A stretch of 64,000 nt of DNA. Source: CBDCFV01 sp965261795. GTDB lineage: Bacteria; Chloroflexota; Dehalococcoidia; Lucifugimonadales; UBA3495. Of the stretch, positions 8,288 through 16,091 are shown in pieces. The DNA lies in NCBI GenBank assembly GCA_965261795.1, contig OZ253476.1, positions 3,782,001-3,846,000 of the forward strand. The letters run 5' to 3'. The position numbers were made by a program, and so were the translations under genes. Under the pieces are notes generated by a model, which saw only the letters and a list, made by a program, of their open reading frames with translations, was not told the DNA's origin and did not search any database. Position 1 is the first letter of the stretch. Each line of letters opens with the position of its first letter.

Positions 8288-9592
8288 ATGACAGTCGCCG
8301 GCTTGGCAATTCTGGCTTCCGGCGTTCTTCTACTCAGCCTTGGCAGTCTGCCGCTGCTGGCGCAAGCCACGGCGGCCCGGCACAAGTTACAGACCTTCCG
8401 GGCGCTGCGCAACCGCAATTTCCGGTGGTTCTGGTTCAACACCAGCGGGTCGGGGATGGCTCAAGGGATGCAGTTCCTCATCCTTGGGTGGTTGATACTG
8501 GAACTGACGGACTCCCCGGCCAAGCTGGGCGTCGTCCTCTTCCTGTACGGCCTGCCCAACCTGAGCCTTTTCATGTTCGGCGGCATATTCGCTGACCGCA
8601 TCGACCGGCGCACCGTCCTCATCACCACTCAATCAATCGTCACTGTGGTGGTATTCAGCCTCGCCACCTTGACCACGCTGGAGTTGGTGGAGGACTGGCA
8701 CGTATACGCTACGGGGTTCATCCTGGGAACGCTGCAAGCGCTTAACATGCCGGCCCGACTGGCCATTGTCGCCGACTTGGTGGACCGCAGCGACATGATG
8801 AACGCGGTGTCGCTGAACTCGTCGATGATGTTCACGGGAAGGATCATCGGCCCGGCGGCAGCGGGGTTCATAATAGAGTGGATCGATATAGGGCCGGCCC
8901 TGTACCTGAATGCCGCCGGGTACCTGCTGGCCACCGCGTGTGTCCTGTCCATTCGCGGAGTGCCCAAGAGGCCGGTGGTAAAGCGAAGTTCGGTGGCGGG
9001 AGACTTGGCCGCGGGGATCGTGCACGTCTGGTCGAGTCCTGTGGTGTTCACGATCATCGGCATCGGTTTCGCTTTCGGGTTCTTCGGTATGCCGATTACC
9101 CAGGTAATGCCCGCGTTCGCCAAGGAAATATTGGACGCCGGGGCCGCAGAAGCAGGCCTGTTGATGACGGCGGCGGCCGTGGGTTCCTTGGCCGGGACGT
9201 TGACGCTGGCGACGCTGGGGAACTTCCGGTACAAGAACTGGCTGCTTCTTGGCATGTTGCTCATCTTCGGAGTGTCGCTGCTGGCGCTTTCGTGGTCGCT
9301 CTGGTACCGAGTCTCGTTGGCGATCATGCTGTTCGTCGGCCTGGGGAGCACCGGGTTCATCTCGATGGGCACCGCCGTGCTGCAATTGAGTGTGCCGAAC
9401 GACCTGCAGGGTCGGATCATGAGCCTGTGGTACGTCAGCGCAGGCTTGATGTTCATCGGGTCGCTGCCCTCGGCGGTGGTGGCGGACCTGTTCGACTGGA
9501 GGATCGCCATAGCCGGCGGGGCCATCGTGTTCATGGCCGTGGCTTTACTCCTGGGGGTGGCGCGGCCTACGCTGCGCAACCTCAGGATATAA
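8288..9592 (+). CDS. MFS transporter, EntS-like
   Basis: A 434-residue integral membrane protein with about twelve predicted helices. After an N-terminal helix, the core begins FRALRNRNFRWFWFNTS, with GGIFADRIDRR between helices 2 and 3, the MFS motif A region. It resembles the EntS/MFS_3 group of small-molecule exporters. The first about 30 residues (MTVAGLAILASGVLLLSLG) add an extra hydrophobic segment, so a later start is possible. It lies 28 bp after the hydroxylase gene on the same strand and probably is co-transcribed; export or uptake of a related compound is inference. Confidence 0.86.
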   Translation: MTVAGLAILASGVLLLSLGSLPLLAQATAARHKLQTFRALRNRNFRWFWFNTSGSGMAQGMQFLILGWLILELTDSPAKLGVVLFLYGLPNLSLFMFGGIFADRIDRRTVLITTQSIVTVVVFSLATLTTLELVEDWHVYATGFILGTLQALNMPARLAIVADLVDRSDMMNAVSLNSSMMFTGRIIGPAAAGFIIEWIDIGPALYLNAAGYLLATACVLSIRGVPKRPVVKRSSVAGDLAAGIVHVWSSPVVFTIIGIGFAFGFFGMPITQVMPAFAKEILDAGAAEAGLLMTAAAVGSLAGTLTLATLGNFRYKNWLLLGMLLIFGVSLLALSWSLWYRVSLAIMLFVGLGSTGFISMGTAVLQLSVPNDLQGRIMSLWYVSAGLMFIGSLPSAVVADLFDWRIAIAGGAIVFMAVALLLGVARPTLRNLRI

Positions 9593-9617
9593 TACGCCCC
9601 TGTCGCTGACTGAAGCC

Positions 9618-9731
9618 CATGGATTCCCGCCTGCGCGGGAATGACGAATGGGGAGCGGGAATGACGAATGGGGAGCGAGAATGACGGTTTGTTCCTACAG
9701 GGGAGTGACATTCCTGTGCGGGAATGACGGG
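9618..9731. repeat. Palindromic ATTCCCGC-type repeats
   Basis: One full unit (ATTCCCGC-CTGC-GCGGGAAT followed by GACG) and three shortened units (GGGAATGACG... and relatives) between two convergent genes. The unit folds into an 8-bp hairpin. It belongs to the repeat family scattered through the window. Confidence 0.85.
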
Positions 9732-9763
9732 TTGGGCCCTGTGCCGGATTTTGAGAAAGTGCC

Positions 9764-10999
9764 TCAGTCGAACACGCCGGCGATGGCGCACTCGGCCAAC
9801 TCATCGTCGGACATGCCCAGCACTTCACTCAGCACGTAGGTCAAGTCTGCGCCGAAGACGGGCGCGCCTTTGGTCACGCTGCCCGGAGTGCGGGACAACT
9901 TGTAGGGGGCGCTCTCAATGGTCCTGTACTCTCCTTGGTGGTCCAGCACCCGCCGGAAAAAGCCCCGCTCTTTCAACTGGGGATCACGCGACAGGTCGAC
10001 TCCAGTCTGCACCACACCGGCAGCGACGCCTACGGCTTGAAGGAGCATCATCGCGTCCTCAGCGGTATGTTGCATAGTCCAGGACTCCACGAAGGAGTCC
10101 AGCGCGTCGGCGTTGCGGCAACGGTCATCGCCGATGGCGAAGCGTTGGTCTTCGGCCCATTGGGGGCTGCCGATGGCATCCACGAAAGCAGTCCATTCTT
10201 CATTCGAGAAGACTGAGATAGCCACCCACCGGTCCTCGCCGGCGCAGCGGTAAGCGCCGTGGGGCGCGCCGCCTCCGTGGGGCAAGCGGTTGCCGGCACG
10301 GGTCGAAGCAGCGGCGGGGCCGTTGGCGCTCATGTCCAACACCAAGGTTTCCAGCAGGGACGACAGGGACTCGAACTGGGAAACGTCGAGCCATTGGCCT
10401 CGCCCGGTCTTGGCGCGGTGTATCAGCGCCAGCAGCACGGCTTGGGCACCGGCCATCCCGCCCACGGCGTCGCTGTAGGCGCTGGCAGGCCCCGACGGGT
10501 CAACGTCGGGAAACCCGGTCAGTTCCGTAAACCCCGACCAAGCTTGAAGGGTCTGGCCGTAGCTGACCCGGTCTTTCCACAACCCGGTACGGCCAAAGCC
10601 CGACATGCTCAGCATTATTATGCTGGGATTCATGGCCCGTATAGAGTCGTAGTCGAGGCCCCATGAGGGCATCACCCGCCCGCTGAAGTTTTCCGCCACC
10701 ACGTCGGACACTGCCACAAGCCGCTTGGCGATGTCGATGGCTTGGGGAGTCTTCATATTGAGGGAGATTGACAGCTTGCCAGCGTTCCAGTTGTGACGCT
10801 GGCCCAATCCCCTGGCGGTTGACGAGGCCGGGCCGCCGATGACGGACAGGGCGTTGTTCGATTCGACCTTGATTACCTCCGCACCTTGGTCGGAGAGAAT
10901 CCGTGTGGCCGAAGGCCCGGCGTGTATCCAAGTGAAGTCCAGCACGCGGATGCCTTGGAGGGCGAGGCCGGTCTGGTCATGTTCGTTGTTGGGACTCAT
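9764..10999 (-). CDS. CaiB/BaiF family III CoA-transferase 1
   Basis: A 411-residue family III CoA-transferase. N-terminal ALQGIRVLDFTWIHAGPSATRILSDQGAEVIKVES is the classic opening of the family, followed by NWNAGKLSISLNMKTPQAIDIAKRL, VVAENFSGRVM (region of the catalytic Asp loop and CoA contacts) and SMSGFGRTG. These enzymes move CoA between carboxylic acids through an aspartyl-CoA intermediate. It is a separate leftward unit converging on the MFS gene. The substrate is unknown; proximity to the HpaB-like enzyme suggests aromatic or carnitine-like acids. Confidence 0.92.
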   Translation of the reverse strand: MSPNNEHDQTGLALQGIRVLDFTWIHAGPSATRILSDQGAEVIKVESNNALSVIGGPASSTARGLGQRHNWNAGKLSISLNMKTPQAIDIAKRLVAVSDVVAENFSGRVMPSWGLDYDSIRAMNPSIIMLSMSGFGRTGLWKDRVSYGQTLQAWSGFTELTGFPDVDPSGPASAYSDAVGGMAGAQAVLLALIHRAKTGRGQWLDVSQFESLSSLLETLVLDMSANGPAAASTRAGNRLPHGGGAPHGAYRCAGEDRWVAISVFSNEEWTAFVDAIGSPQWAEDQRFAIGDDRCRNADALDSFVESWTMQHTAEDAMMLLQAVGVAAGVVQTGVDLSRDPQLKERGFFRRVLDHQGEYRTIESAPYKLSRTPGSVTKGAPVFGADLTYVLSEVLGMSDDELAECAIAGVFD

Positions 11000-11040
11000 T
11001 TTCGCTCCGCGAACGTGGTAGCGCTCAGGTCTGGGGCAGC

Positions 11041-11090
11041 CCTGGATTCCCGCCTGCGCGGGAATGACGCCTGCGCGGGAATGACGCGGG
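11041..11090. repeat. Palindromic ATTCCCGC-type repeat, one and a half units
   Basis: A full hairpin unit followed directly by a second half unit (CCTGCGCGGGAATGACG), between the CoA-transferase start and the hicBA locus. The half unit starts inside the palindrome, as if by slippage within the repeat. Confidence 0.8.
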
Positions 11091-11248
11091 TAAAGCCAGC
11101 GTCTGAACCATGACTTCGAGAATCATTCACCATTTACCATTGTGTTTGAGCATGTGTAGCCTTGGCCCATATTGAACAATGTGTTCCAATTGACAACGCT
11201 TATCACATAGAATGTCATCGGAGTGGCTACAGCAAGGAGCTAATCGGA

Positions 11249-11488
11249 ATGGACTACACTTTCAAGATTTCCCTGCAAGAAGAGAAAGATGGCCGGTGGA
11301 GCGCTTGGATTGATGCCTTGCCCGGATGCGCAGTTTGGGCATACACTAGAAGTGACGCGATAGAAGAGTTGCGTCAAGGCGCGAAACTTTATATCGAGTG
11401 CATGCTGGAACATGGCGACTCCATTCCCAACGACCATATTGATGACATTGACAGTGTTGCAGGTGAAACAGTAGCCATCGCCGTATGA
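11249..11488 (+). CDS. hicB: HicB-like antitoxin 1
   Basis: A 79-residue HicB family antitoxin with the degraded RNase H fold: MDYTFKISLQEEKDGRWSAW, then ALPGCAVWAYTRSDAIEEL. HicB binds and neutralises the HicA mRNA interferase. A longer in-frame start exists at 11162, but ATG 11249 has AAGGAG upstream and matches the family N-terminus. The gene overlaps hicA by 4 bp (ATGA), as usual for a coupled pair, here in antitoxin-first order. No separate DNA-binding domain is visible, so autoregulation is unclear. Confidence 0.9.
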   Translation: MDYTFKISLQEEKDGRWSAWIDALPGCAVWAYTRSDAIEELRQGAKLYIECMLEHGDSIPNDHIDDIDSVAGETVAIAV

Positions 11489-11730
11489 GTTTGGTCCATC
11501 TTCTCCGCAATATTTCAACCCGTAACCTGCTTCGAGGATTAGATAGAGACGGATTCACACTCCATAGACAAACAGGGTCTCATCGGATGTACCGCCACCC
11601 GGACGGCAGGAAAGTCTTAATGAGCTACCATGGAGGAGGCCAAACCGTACCGCCCGGAACGCTGGCTAACATCTTGAAAGGCACCGGCTGGACAGAAGAA
11701 GACTTAAGGCGTCTTACACTTATCAATTGA
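11485..11730 (+). CDS. hicA: HicA-like toxin 1 (mRNA interferase)
   Basis: An 81-residue HicA/YcfA family protein with dsRNA-binding-like fold. The family motif is GSHRMYRHPDGRKV, including the catalytic His of the GSH motif, followed by VPPGTLANILKGTGWTEEDL, which is the conserved C-terminal half. HicA degrades mRNA when not bound by HicB. ATG overlaps the hicB stop by 4 bp. The gene is intact. A diverged second copy of the module lies at 20071-20549. Confidence 0.92.
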   Translation: MSLVHLLRNISTRNLLRGLDRDGFTLHRQTGSHRMYRHPDGRKVLMSYHGGGQTVPPGTLANILKGTGWTEEDLRRLTLIN

Positions 11731-11812
11731 CAGGCCACAAGACCCAAAGGCGGATGCTCCATTACAACTGAGGCCCCTTGCCCGGGTCAGTTGAACTGCC
11801 TGCAATTGCCAT

Positions 11813-13054
11813 TCAAACAACCCTTGACTTGGAAAGGCGTTCCAGCTCTTCGAGGGAGAGGCCCAGGATGCCGGAAAGGACCTCAGCGTTATGTTGTCCC
11901 GGCGCAGGGGCCGGGTGCCTGAACCGCCAAGGGGACTCGGTAAGGCGGTAGGGGGCGCCGGGGTATACCAAGGATGGGCCTGCGTCGGTCGATGCGACTT
12001 TCGTCAAGTAGCCCCTGCTCCATAGCTGCTCGTTTTCGAGGATTTCGTCGGACGTGGCAGCGGGGCTCCATGGGTGGTGGTTGGACTGGCCGAACTCGGT
12101 TATCTCCTGCTTGGTATGAAGCAGCGCCCACTCCTGTATCAGGCCCTCGATGTAGTCGGAAAGCTCGCCCCGCAGGATGAAACGGTTGTTGTACTTCTCG
12201 TCCATCAGGTCGCCGGCCATGCCGTCCCGGTCCATCCAAGCCCGCAGGTCGTTCCACGCCTGCTGGGTGTTGGTGGTGATGCTGGCGTAGCCGTCCCTGC
12301 ACCGCCAAGTGGCGATGAACTGGCCGCCGTGGCGAAAGCCGCAACGGATCGCAGGCTCACCGGTGTAGTTATAGGCGGTGTTGACGTGCTCGGTGGTGGC
12401 CGCCACCGCCTCCTGCATCGAAACGTCGATGTACTGGCCTTCCCCGGTAGCCATGCGGTGGTACAGGGCAATCAGAATGGCAATGTAAGCGCGGTTTGAC
12501 GCGGTGTGGTAAGCCTGCGAACCCCACAGCCGGGTCGGCGGGGTATCAGGCCAGCCGGTGACGTACATATAGCCGCCCATGGCGAAGCCCACCAAGTCGG
12601 AAGCCTTGAAGTCGCGGTAGGGACCGGTCTGACCGAAGGGAGTGATGGAGGCGTAGACCAGTCCAGGAGAGTCCGCCGCCAAGCCATCGTATCCCAACCC
12701 CAAGGAGTCCATGTATCCGGGCGGGTGCGTCTCCAACACTACGTCGGCGGTGAGGGCAAGCTTACGCAGCAGGGCCGCGCCCTCCGTCGAACCTACGTCA
12801 AGGGTCACGCTTCGTTTGTTGGTGTTGAAGTGGAGCCAGTACAGGCTGCGGCCGGGGCCGGGTTGGCTGTCGATGAACGGGCCGATGCCGCGCATGGGGT
12901 CGCCCCCCGGCGGCTCGACCTTGATGACGTCGGCGCCCATGTCGGCCAACAGCTTGCCGCAGTAGACGCCCATAGGCCCGGCCAAGTCCAGCACGCGGTA
13001 GCCGGTGAGCGGCTGGGGCATCTCGGAACTCGATTGTTCAGCAGGGTCGGTCAT
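11813..13054 (-). CDS. CaiB/BaiF family III CoA-transferase 2
   Basis: About 413 residues from the preferred start MTDPAEQSSSE (13054); an in-frame ATG at 13099 would add 15 residues. Family motifs: LTGYRVLDLAGPMGVYCGKLLADMGADVIKVEPPGGDPMRGIGPF, NTNKRSVTLDV, VVLETHPPGYMDSLGLGYDGL. It is closest in the window to the gene at 38903 (both carry the GxYCGKLLADMGADVIKVEPPGG style). It acts on acyl-CoA in the cytoplasm. No pathway gene next to it identifies its acid. Confidence 0.91.
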   Translation of the reverse strand: MTDPAEQSSSEMPQPLTGYRVLDLAGPMGVYCGKLLADMGADVIKVEPPGGDPMRGIGPFIDSQPGPGRSLYWLHFNTNKRSVTLDVGSTEGAALLRKLALTADVVLETHPPGYMDSLGLGYDGLAADSPGLVYASITPFGQTGPYRDFKASDLVGFAMGGYMYVTGWPDTPPTRLWGSQAYHTASNRAYIAILIALYHRMATGEGQYIDVSMQEAVAATTEHVNTAYNYTGEPAIRCGFRHGGQFIATWRCRDGYASITTNTQQAWNDLRAWMDRDGMAGDLMDEKYNNRFILRGELSDYIEGLIQEWALLHTKQEITEFGQSNHHPWSPAATSDEILENEQLWSRGYLTKVASTDAGPSLVYPGAPYRLTESPWRFRHPAPAPGQHNAEVLSGILGLSLEELERLSKSRVV

Positions 13055-13113
13055 TTGAGGAGAGTACTTCAGCACTGGCGAGGGGCTATGCAGCCCCATT
13101 TGCCGCCGTTGTC

Positions 13114-13869
13114 TTATTTAGTTTGCTGGCTCCGGAGTTGCTCCCGCAACCGGCGCACCTCCGCCTCGGCTTCAGCGCGGGCCTCGGCTTCGGCAGCCCG
13201 CGCGGCCTCAGCCTCGGCGCGGGCCACCCGCGTCTCCGTCAAGTTGGACAGATACGTCCCTGTCTCCGGGTTGTAGATACGGGCCTGGCCCTCGTCCCAA
13301 CAGAGGCTGAGTTTCAGAACATCGCTGTATCCCTTCAGAACGCCGTCCGGCTCGCTGGTCAACTCTATGGGCTGGTATACGCCGTTGACCAAGCGTTCAC
13401 CAGCCAGTGGATACCCATAATGGCTACCGCCGCTGGGATCAAACCGCCAGTATTCGGGCACGCCGATCCGACCGTAAACGGCCGGTTTGCGATAGACATC
13501 CTCCCGCCACGTACTTTCCGAAGCGATTTCCAGCACCCAGTCCGGCGGCTTGCCCGCTTCCCAAGGCAGGTAGAGCTTGCGCGCCACGATAGCGGCGGCA
13601 TCAACACCCAACGCCACGTACACGTCCGGCGAGACCCGGACGTTCAAGTTGCTCCGGTCGTAGCATATGTTGGAGTCGAAGTCGACGAAAACGTCAGGCC
13701 GACGGTGGAAGTCAACGAACCAGTCCCTGATGACTGAGTAGATGACCGATTGTGGGGGGTGCTGTTCCATTGATTCAGGCTTTTCCACCGACACGCCGGG
13801 GTCAAAGTCGAGAGAGGCGTAGTCAATGTCGCCTTGCCGACGGTAGTGGAGCATAGAGGTTGAGGTCAT
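13114..13869 (-). CDS. Uma2-family (DUF820) PD-(D/E)xK nuclease-like protein 1, coiled-coil tail
   Basis: A 251-residue protein. Residues about 20-190 form the Uma2/DUF820 restriction-endonuclease-like domain: NLNVRVSPDVYVALGVD, PDWVLEIASEST (catalytic D and ExA/K region), GRIGVPEYWRFDPSGG. The C-terminal 60 residues are a charged alanine/glutamate-rich coiled coil (RAEAEAARAAEAEARAEAEAE). The family is widespread in Cyanobacteria and Chloroflexota in many copies; its biological role is not established. A paralogue with the same layout lies at 24187-24939. Confidence 0.88.
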   Translation of the reverse strand: MTSTSMLHYRRQGDIDYASLDFDPGVSVEKPESMEQHPPQSVIYSVIRDWFVDFHRRPDVFVDFDSNICYDRSNLNVRVSPDVYVALGVDAAAIVARKLYLPWEAGKPPDWVLEIASESTWREDVYRKPAVYGRIGVPEYWRFDPSGGSHYGYPLAGERLVNGVYQPIELTSEPDGVLKGYSDVLKLSLCWDEGQARIYNPETGTYLSNLTETRVARAEAEAARAAEAEARAEAEAEVRRLREQLRSQQTK

Positions 13870-13947
13870 AACCAGCCTCGTGATCAGTCATTAAGGGAGT
13901 ATTGTAACACTGGTTGAGGATGATGGAATGCACCCCGCTGTCCCGAA

Positions 13948-14274
13948 TCAGTCCTCTCCTGCCCAGACGAGGTCGAGGCGGTATTTCCTTACCCAGGGGA
14001 TGAGGGTGCGGAGGAGTTCATGGTCGTCGATTTCGACCTTTTTGCGGCGGCATTTCTCCAGGTACCTGTTGACCCCCATGAAGGTTGGGAGCCGGAAGCC
14101 GGCTTTGACTACCCGGAAGCCGAAGGAACGGGGCTCCGGCAGGGGTTTATGGTCGGTGAGGGCGACGAACCACTGGAGGCGAAATTCTCTGACCAACCGG
14201 CGAAGCCGGACGATGGCCAGTTCCGGGGCCATTTTTTTCTGGAGGGCGCGGATGCGGGCTCTTAGTTCTCCCAT
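13948..14274 (-). CDS. Small basic hypothetical protein
   Basis: A 108-residue basic protein (MGELRARIRALQKKMAPELA...), ending VRKYRLDLVWAGED. Not recognised. An N-terminal helix with coiled-coil character is followed by an Arg/Lys-rich, aromatic region with LQWFVALTDHKPLPEPRSFG. A GAGGTGA sequence lies about 15 bases before the ATG, rather far. Codon use is like the neighbours, which supports a real gene, but no motif gives a function. Confidence 0.5.
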   Translation of the reverse strand: MGELRARIRALQKKMAPELAIVRLRRLVREFRLQWFVALTDHKPLPEPRSFGFRVVKAGFRLPTFMGVNRYLEKCRRKKVEIDDHELLRTLIPWVRKYRLDLVWAGED

Positions 14275-14341
14275 TAGTAAACATTCACCTCACAGCGTTT
14301 ATTTGAGGGGGCAAGAAGGGAAATTTTTAATTTGTCTCCCA

Positions 14342-14490
14342 TTTCCTCTCATTTTCTCCCACTTCTCCTGAGCGGCGGGTTGGCGGCCCCACTTGGGCGG
14401 GGACTTCCTTCGATAAGCTCAGGATGTTGGGGCGGGCATGTGTTTATGGTACAGAGGTGTTTCACGAGGTGGCAAGGGGCGGGTGTCAGT
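14342..14490. repeat. Direct repeat C, copy 1
   Basis: About 149 bp similar to 15640-15787 (shared blocks include TTTCCTCTCATTTTCTCCCA, CTTCGATAAGCTCAGGATGT and GGCAAGGGGCGGGTGTCAGT). The two copies bracket element B1 and the 263-residue gene at 14790. Confidence 0.85.
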
Positions 14491-14617
14491 TGTCTGAACT
14501 GTGATTCGTTTGATTCGGGGGGGGGGGGTGATAACTTTTTCTTCTAAACCAATACCAAAGTGGAATCTACATAGACCCTCATATACAATCGGGATGAATG
14601 TAGCAGCCGTGTTCCAA

Positions 14618-14742
14618 GGGTATGATTAAAAGTAGTTGGAATATCAGAGATGATACATCCGCCGTGGCGGAAGTCTTCGATATGGGATATGGCGGGCGGG
14701 ACGCCCGCGCTCCCATCCGACCAACCAGTTTTAGTAGCAGCC
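14618..14742. mobile_element. Small non-autonomous element B1 (short form)
   Basis: Left end GGGTATGATTAAAAGTAGTTGG and a complementary right end (CCAACCAGTTTTAGTAGCAGCC), 125 bp. The inner part contains the palindrome GGCGGGCGGGACGCCCGC, shared with B5. Flanks GTGTTCCAA and GTGTTCCGG agree in seven of nine bases, and similarity extends further left. It encodes nothing. Confidence 0.7.
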
Positions 14743-14789
14743 GTGTTCCGGAACTACCTTGGCAGACTTGGAACCGGCGGGGGACGTAA

Positions 14790-15581
14790 ATGCCGGGCAA
14801 GATCAATCTCAGGCTTGAAGGGCACGACGAGGTATTGAACCCCAATACCTATATCAATGCTCTCCGGTATTTTTGGGGGATGCTTCGTGAACTGGACTTG
14901 GCAATATCCAAGGGTCGGATGGGTTCTATCCACTGGGAAATTGAATCCATAAGCAAGAACAGCCCCGCGTTGGTTACGTTCAGAGGCCATACCCTTACTG
15001 CCGCAGATAGCCTAGCCCAGGTAGAACGCAGTTGCATAGTTGGGCTGAAGCAGCTTTCTCAAGGACAAAGGCTTCCGGACTACTCCGACGCCGCAGTGAA
15101 AAAAGCTCTTCAACTTGCCAGCTTGCACAGTCATCGCAGGCCCGGCGGGTTGAACCTGATCCAAGTATTCACCGACACTAACGAGGTTAACGTAGGACCT
15201 CATACTGTAGACGGGATTCAGTCCCTGATCAAAGTCGGATACGAATCACTCGGGTCGATTGTCGGCAATTTGGACTCTATCTCCGTTCATCGTGGAAATG
15301 AGTTCCGAGTGTGGGAAGAACTTGAGGGCCGTCCGGTGACTTGCCGGTTCCCGGATGTTCTCCTTGAGGGAGCCAAGGAAGCGTTGGGAAGCCGCGTTCT
15401 GGTCCACGGAGACATTAAGGCGAATTTCCGGGGGCAACGCACATTGGTAATTGTGCACGGATTTGAACCGTACCCCCAGAACTCCGAACTCCCCACAATC
15501 GAGCAGATGTCAGGGATTATCGATGACCTTACTGACGGGATTCCTCTGGGTGAATATATAGAGGATATTCGGCGTGGTTGA
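14790..15581 (+). CDS. Hypothetical protein, 263 residues
   Basis: Not recognised. The protein starts MPGKINLRLEGHDEVLNPNTYI and ends LTDGIPLGEYIEDIRRG. It looks like a soluble alpha/beta protein with no signal peptide or membrane segment; the middle part (RLPDYSDAAVKKALQLASLH, then VNVGPHTVDGIQSLIKVGYE) reads as ordered domain sequence. No clear ribosome site other than GGCGGGGGACGTAA. It stands alone on a 1.3-kb segment bracketed by direct repeats C1 and C2, which suggests it moved or was duplicated as cargo. No toxin-like partner gene follows. Confidence 0.65.
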   Translation: MPGKINLRLEGHDEVLNPNTYINALRYFWGMLRELDLAISKGRMGSIHWEIESISKNSPALVTFRGHTLTAADSLAQVERSCIVGLKQLSQGQRLPDYSDAAVKKALQLASLHSHRRPGGLNLIQVFTDTNEVNVGPHTVDGIQSLIKVGYESLGSIVGNLDSISVHRGNEFRVWEELEGRPVTCRFPDVLLEGAKEALGSRVLVHGDIKANFRGQRTLVIVHGFEPYPQNSELPTIEQMSGIIDDLTDGIPLGEYIEDIRRG

Positions 15582-15639
15582 AAGACCATTCCGGCATATC
15601 TATTGGGATACTTCCTGCTTCATTTGTTTTCTAAACCAC

Positions 15640-15787
15640 TTTCCTCTCATTTTCTCCCACTTCTCCTGAGCGGGGGGTTGCCGGCCCCGGTTGGGCGGGG
15701 CGCCCTTCGATAAGCTCAGGATGTTGGGTTGGGCATGTATTTATGGTAGGGAGACGCTTCGCAAGCTGGCAAGGGGCGGGTGTCAGT
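15640..15787. repeat. Direct repeat C, copy 2
   Basis: About 148 bp, the second copy of the repeat at 14342-14490, in the same orientation and 1298 bp away. Differences are scattered substitutions, so the duplication is not recent. Confidence 0.85.
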
Positions 15788-15838
15788 GGGGGCGGCCTCA
15801 AGGAAACGAACGGAGCACACCTCTTTGACAACGTGACG

Positions 15839-16019
15839 GGGTGTGATAAAAAGTGGTTGGAATATCAGGGGTGGTACATCCGGCGCTTGGTGTAATTGTC
15901 TGAATCAGGATTTTCAGGATTAAAGGATTAGCAGGATTAAAGGCTTCCACCTTGAGAATCCTGAAATCCGGTGAATCCTGATTCAGACAGTCTCGCCCCA
16001 ACGGGTTTTAGTCACACCC
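15839..16019. mobile_element. Small non-autonomous element B2 (long form)
   Basis: 181 bp with imperfect inverted ends (left GGGTGTGATAAAAAGTGGTTGG; right end ...TTTTAGTCACACCC). Flanking direct repeats AACGTGACG (15830-15838) and AACGTGCCG (16020-16028) match in eight of nine bases. The interior has TGAATCAGGATTTTCAGGAT and its partial complement further on, making a second hairpin. The interior is shared with B3 and B4. Confidence 0.8.
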
Positions 16020-16091
16020 AACGTGCCGGAAAGATTGACAACCCGTTACGCTATATAATGGGGCATCTACTCTCCCAAAGAAGGGGCTACC

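Larger units (their letters stand above)
14275..14789. other. Gene-free stretch with repeat C1, poly-G run and element B1
   Basis: No gene recognised in these 515 bases. It holds direct repeat C1 (14342-14490), a run of twelve G at 14517-14528, and small element B1 (14618-14742). The G run is a likely slippage or assembly trouble spot. Confidence 0.7.

Noticed and set aside
8629..9828. A 399-codon minus-strand frame across the MFS gene and repeats.
   Set aside because: Antisense of the transporter; its N-terminus is made of palindromic repeats.
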